From assembly GCA_004151065.3 (NCBI GenBank), contig NWUY0300013771.1, forward strand, positions 40,899 through 59,262: a stretch of DNA of 18,364 nt, read 5' to 3'. The notes under the pieces were generated by a model. That model had not been told where the DNA came from and made no database searches. It saw nothing but the letters and a program-made list of their open reading frames with translations. Positions 18,010 to 18,364 of this stretch are shown in pieces. The stretch comes from Larix sibirica. Lineage: Eukaryota > Streptophyta > Pinopsida > Pinales > Pinaceae. The number at the start of each line of letters is the position of its first letter. The first letter of the stretch is position 1. Position numbers and translations under genes: made by a program.

Positions 18010-18364
18010 TGTTACACCAAAATCTCGTCATCATGAGCCATNTAATTTTCATTTTTTACACCTACAGGAAAATTTTGCTTCCCCAAAACACCTTACAACG
18101 CGGAAATTCCATATTTTTGCGCCCCCACAATGTCCCAAAGCGCGGAAATTCGAAAATTTTCGCTACCCCACTGTGTTCCAGGGGGTGAAAATCTCACATT
18201 TTCACTTTGTGTTAGTTTATACAGGGGCGAAAATCCTCTGTTTTTTAGTTTTTGGGATCTTTTTTGCTTGGGTTTGCCTTGGTCTGTTGGTTCCAGGTTA
18301 TTTTCTTGACCTCTTGCTATCTGTTAGGAGCTGTATGTGCTCTTGCATCCACAGTTTGAGTGCA
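18010..18364. mobile_element. Possible 5' LTR of an element running off the window
   Basis: At 18010 the sequence changes abruptly from the repeat family to a less AT-rich, CpG-containing sequence starting TGTTACACC, the TG form usual for plant LTR starts. The five bases before it (aaggg) would be the target-site duplication, but the other side is outside the window. It contains 42-bp subrepeats and no coding sequence. One N lies at 18042. The right end is unseen, so the class is uncertain. Confidence 0.4.
18062..18210. repeat. 42-bp subrepeats with a GCGGAAATTC core
   Basis: Units of the form 'gcggaaattc', A/T-rich, 'ttttcgc' and 'cccc' end at 18084, 18126 and 18169, steps of 42 and 43. A partial derivative with 'gggggtgaaaatctc' follows. 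They lie inside the LTR-like sequence. Confidence 0.75.

Overview
The window looks like repeat-dominated intergenic DNA from a large plant nuclear genome. The evidence is strong AT-richness, three N bases typical of a draft assembly, nested fragments of plant L1-type LINEs (including one with an RNase H tail, a plant LINE trait), a tRNA-like SINE and many degenerate repeats. A gymnosperm is my best guess from the look of the LINE protein fragments, but this is an impression. I find no intact cellular gene. Every convincing protein match is a broken retroelement.

Layout. Positions 265-2006 hold two diverged copies (A and B) of an approximately 0.8-0.9 kb duplicated sequence. Copy B carries a 279-bp insertion, absent from A, that begins with a long inverted repeat. 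A second direct-repeat pair, C1 (2007-2466) and C2 (4632-5102), brackets anonymous AT-rich DNA, a 174-bp tandem duplication, a compound microsatellite and a tRNA-derived SINE (about 4411-4562). Next comes a TG-rich 54-bp minisatellite with inverted ends (5133-5315). A decayed LINE on the + strand (about 5560-8230) keeps recognisable endonuclease, linker, reverse transcriptase and C-terminal pieces, with stops, frameshifts and a lost catalytic Asp.

From about 8270 to the end the window is dominated by a tandem family with a unit of about 1.54 kb. Copy 1 is preceded by an expanded run of 67-bp subrepeats. Copies 2 and 3 follow, with a second, 5'-truncated LINE (11948-13400, RNase H end plus 3' UTR and A tail) inserted near the end of copy 2. 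After 2.16 kb of foreign sequence (14974-17132, with a possible Gag remnant) the family resumes as the 3' half of copy 4 and the start of copy 5. Copy 5 is cut at about 18010 by a GC-richer sequence that starts TGTTACACC and contains 42-bp subrepeats, possibly the edge of an LTR element running off the window.

History inferred from nesting: the 1.54-kb array formed first, LINE 2 then landed in it, and other insertions broke copies 4 and 5. The points most worth a second look are the uncharacterised 1.54-kb family (palindrome at the unit start, conserved AATAAA near the unit end, a shared short ORF) and two strong hairpins at 1277-1401 and 12343-12422.
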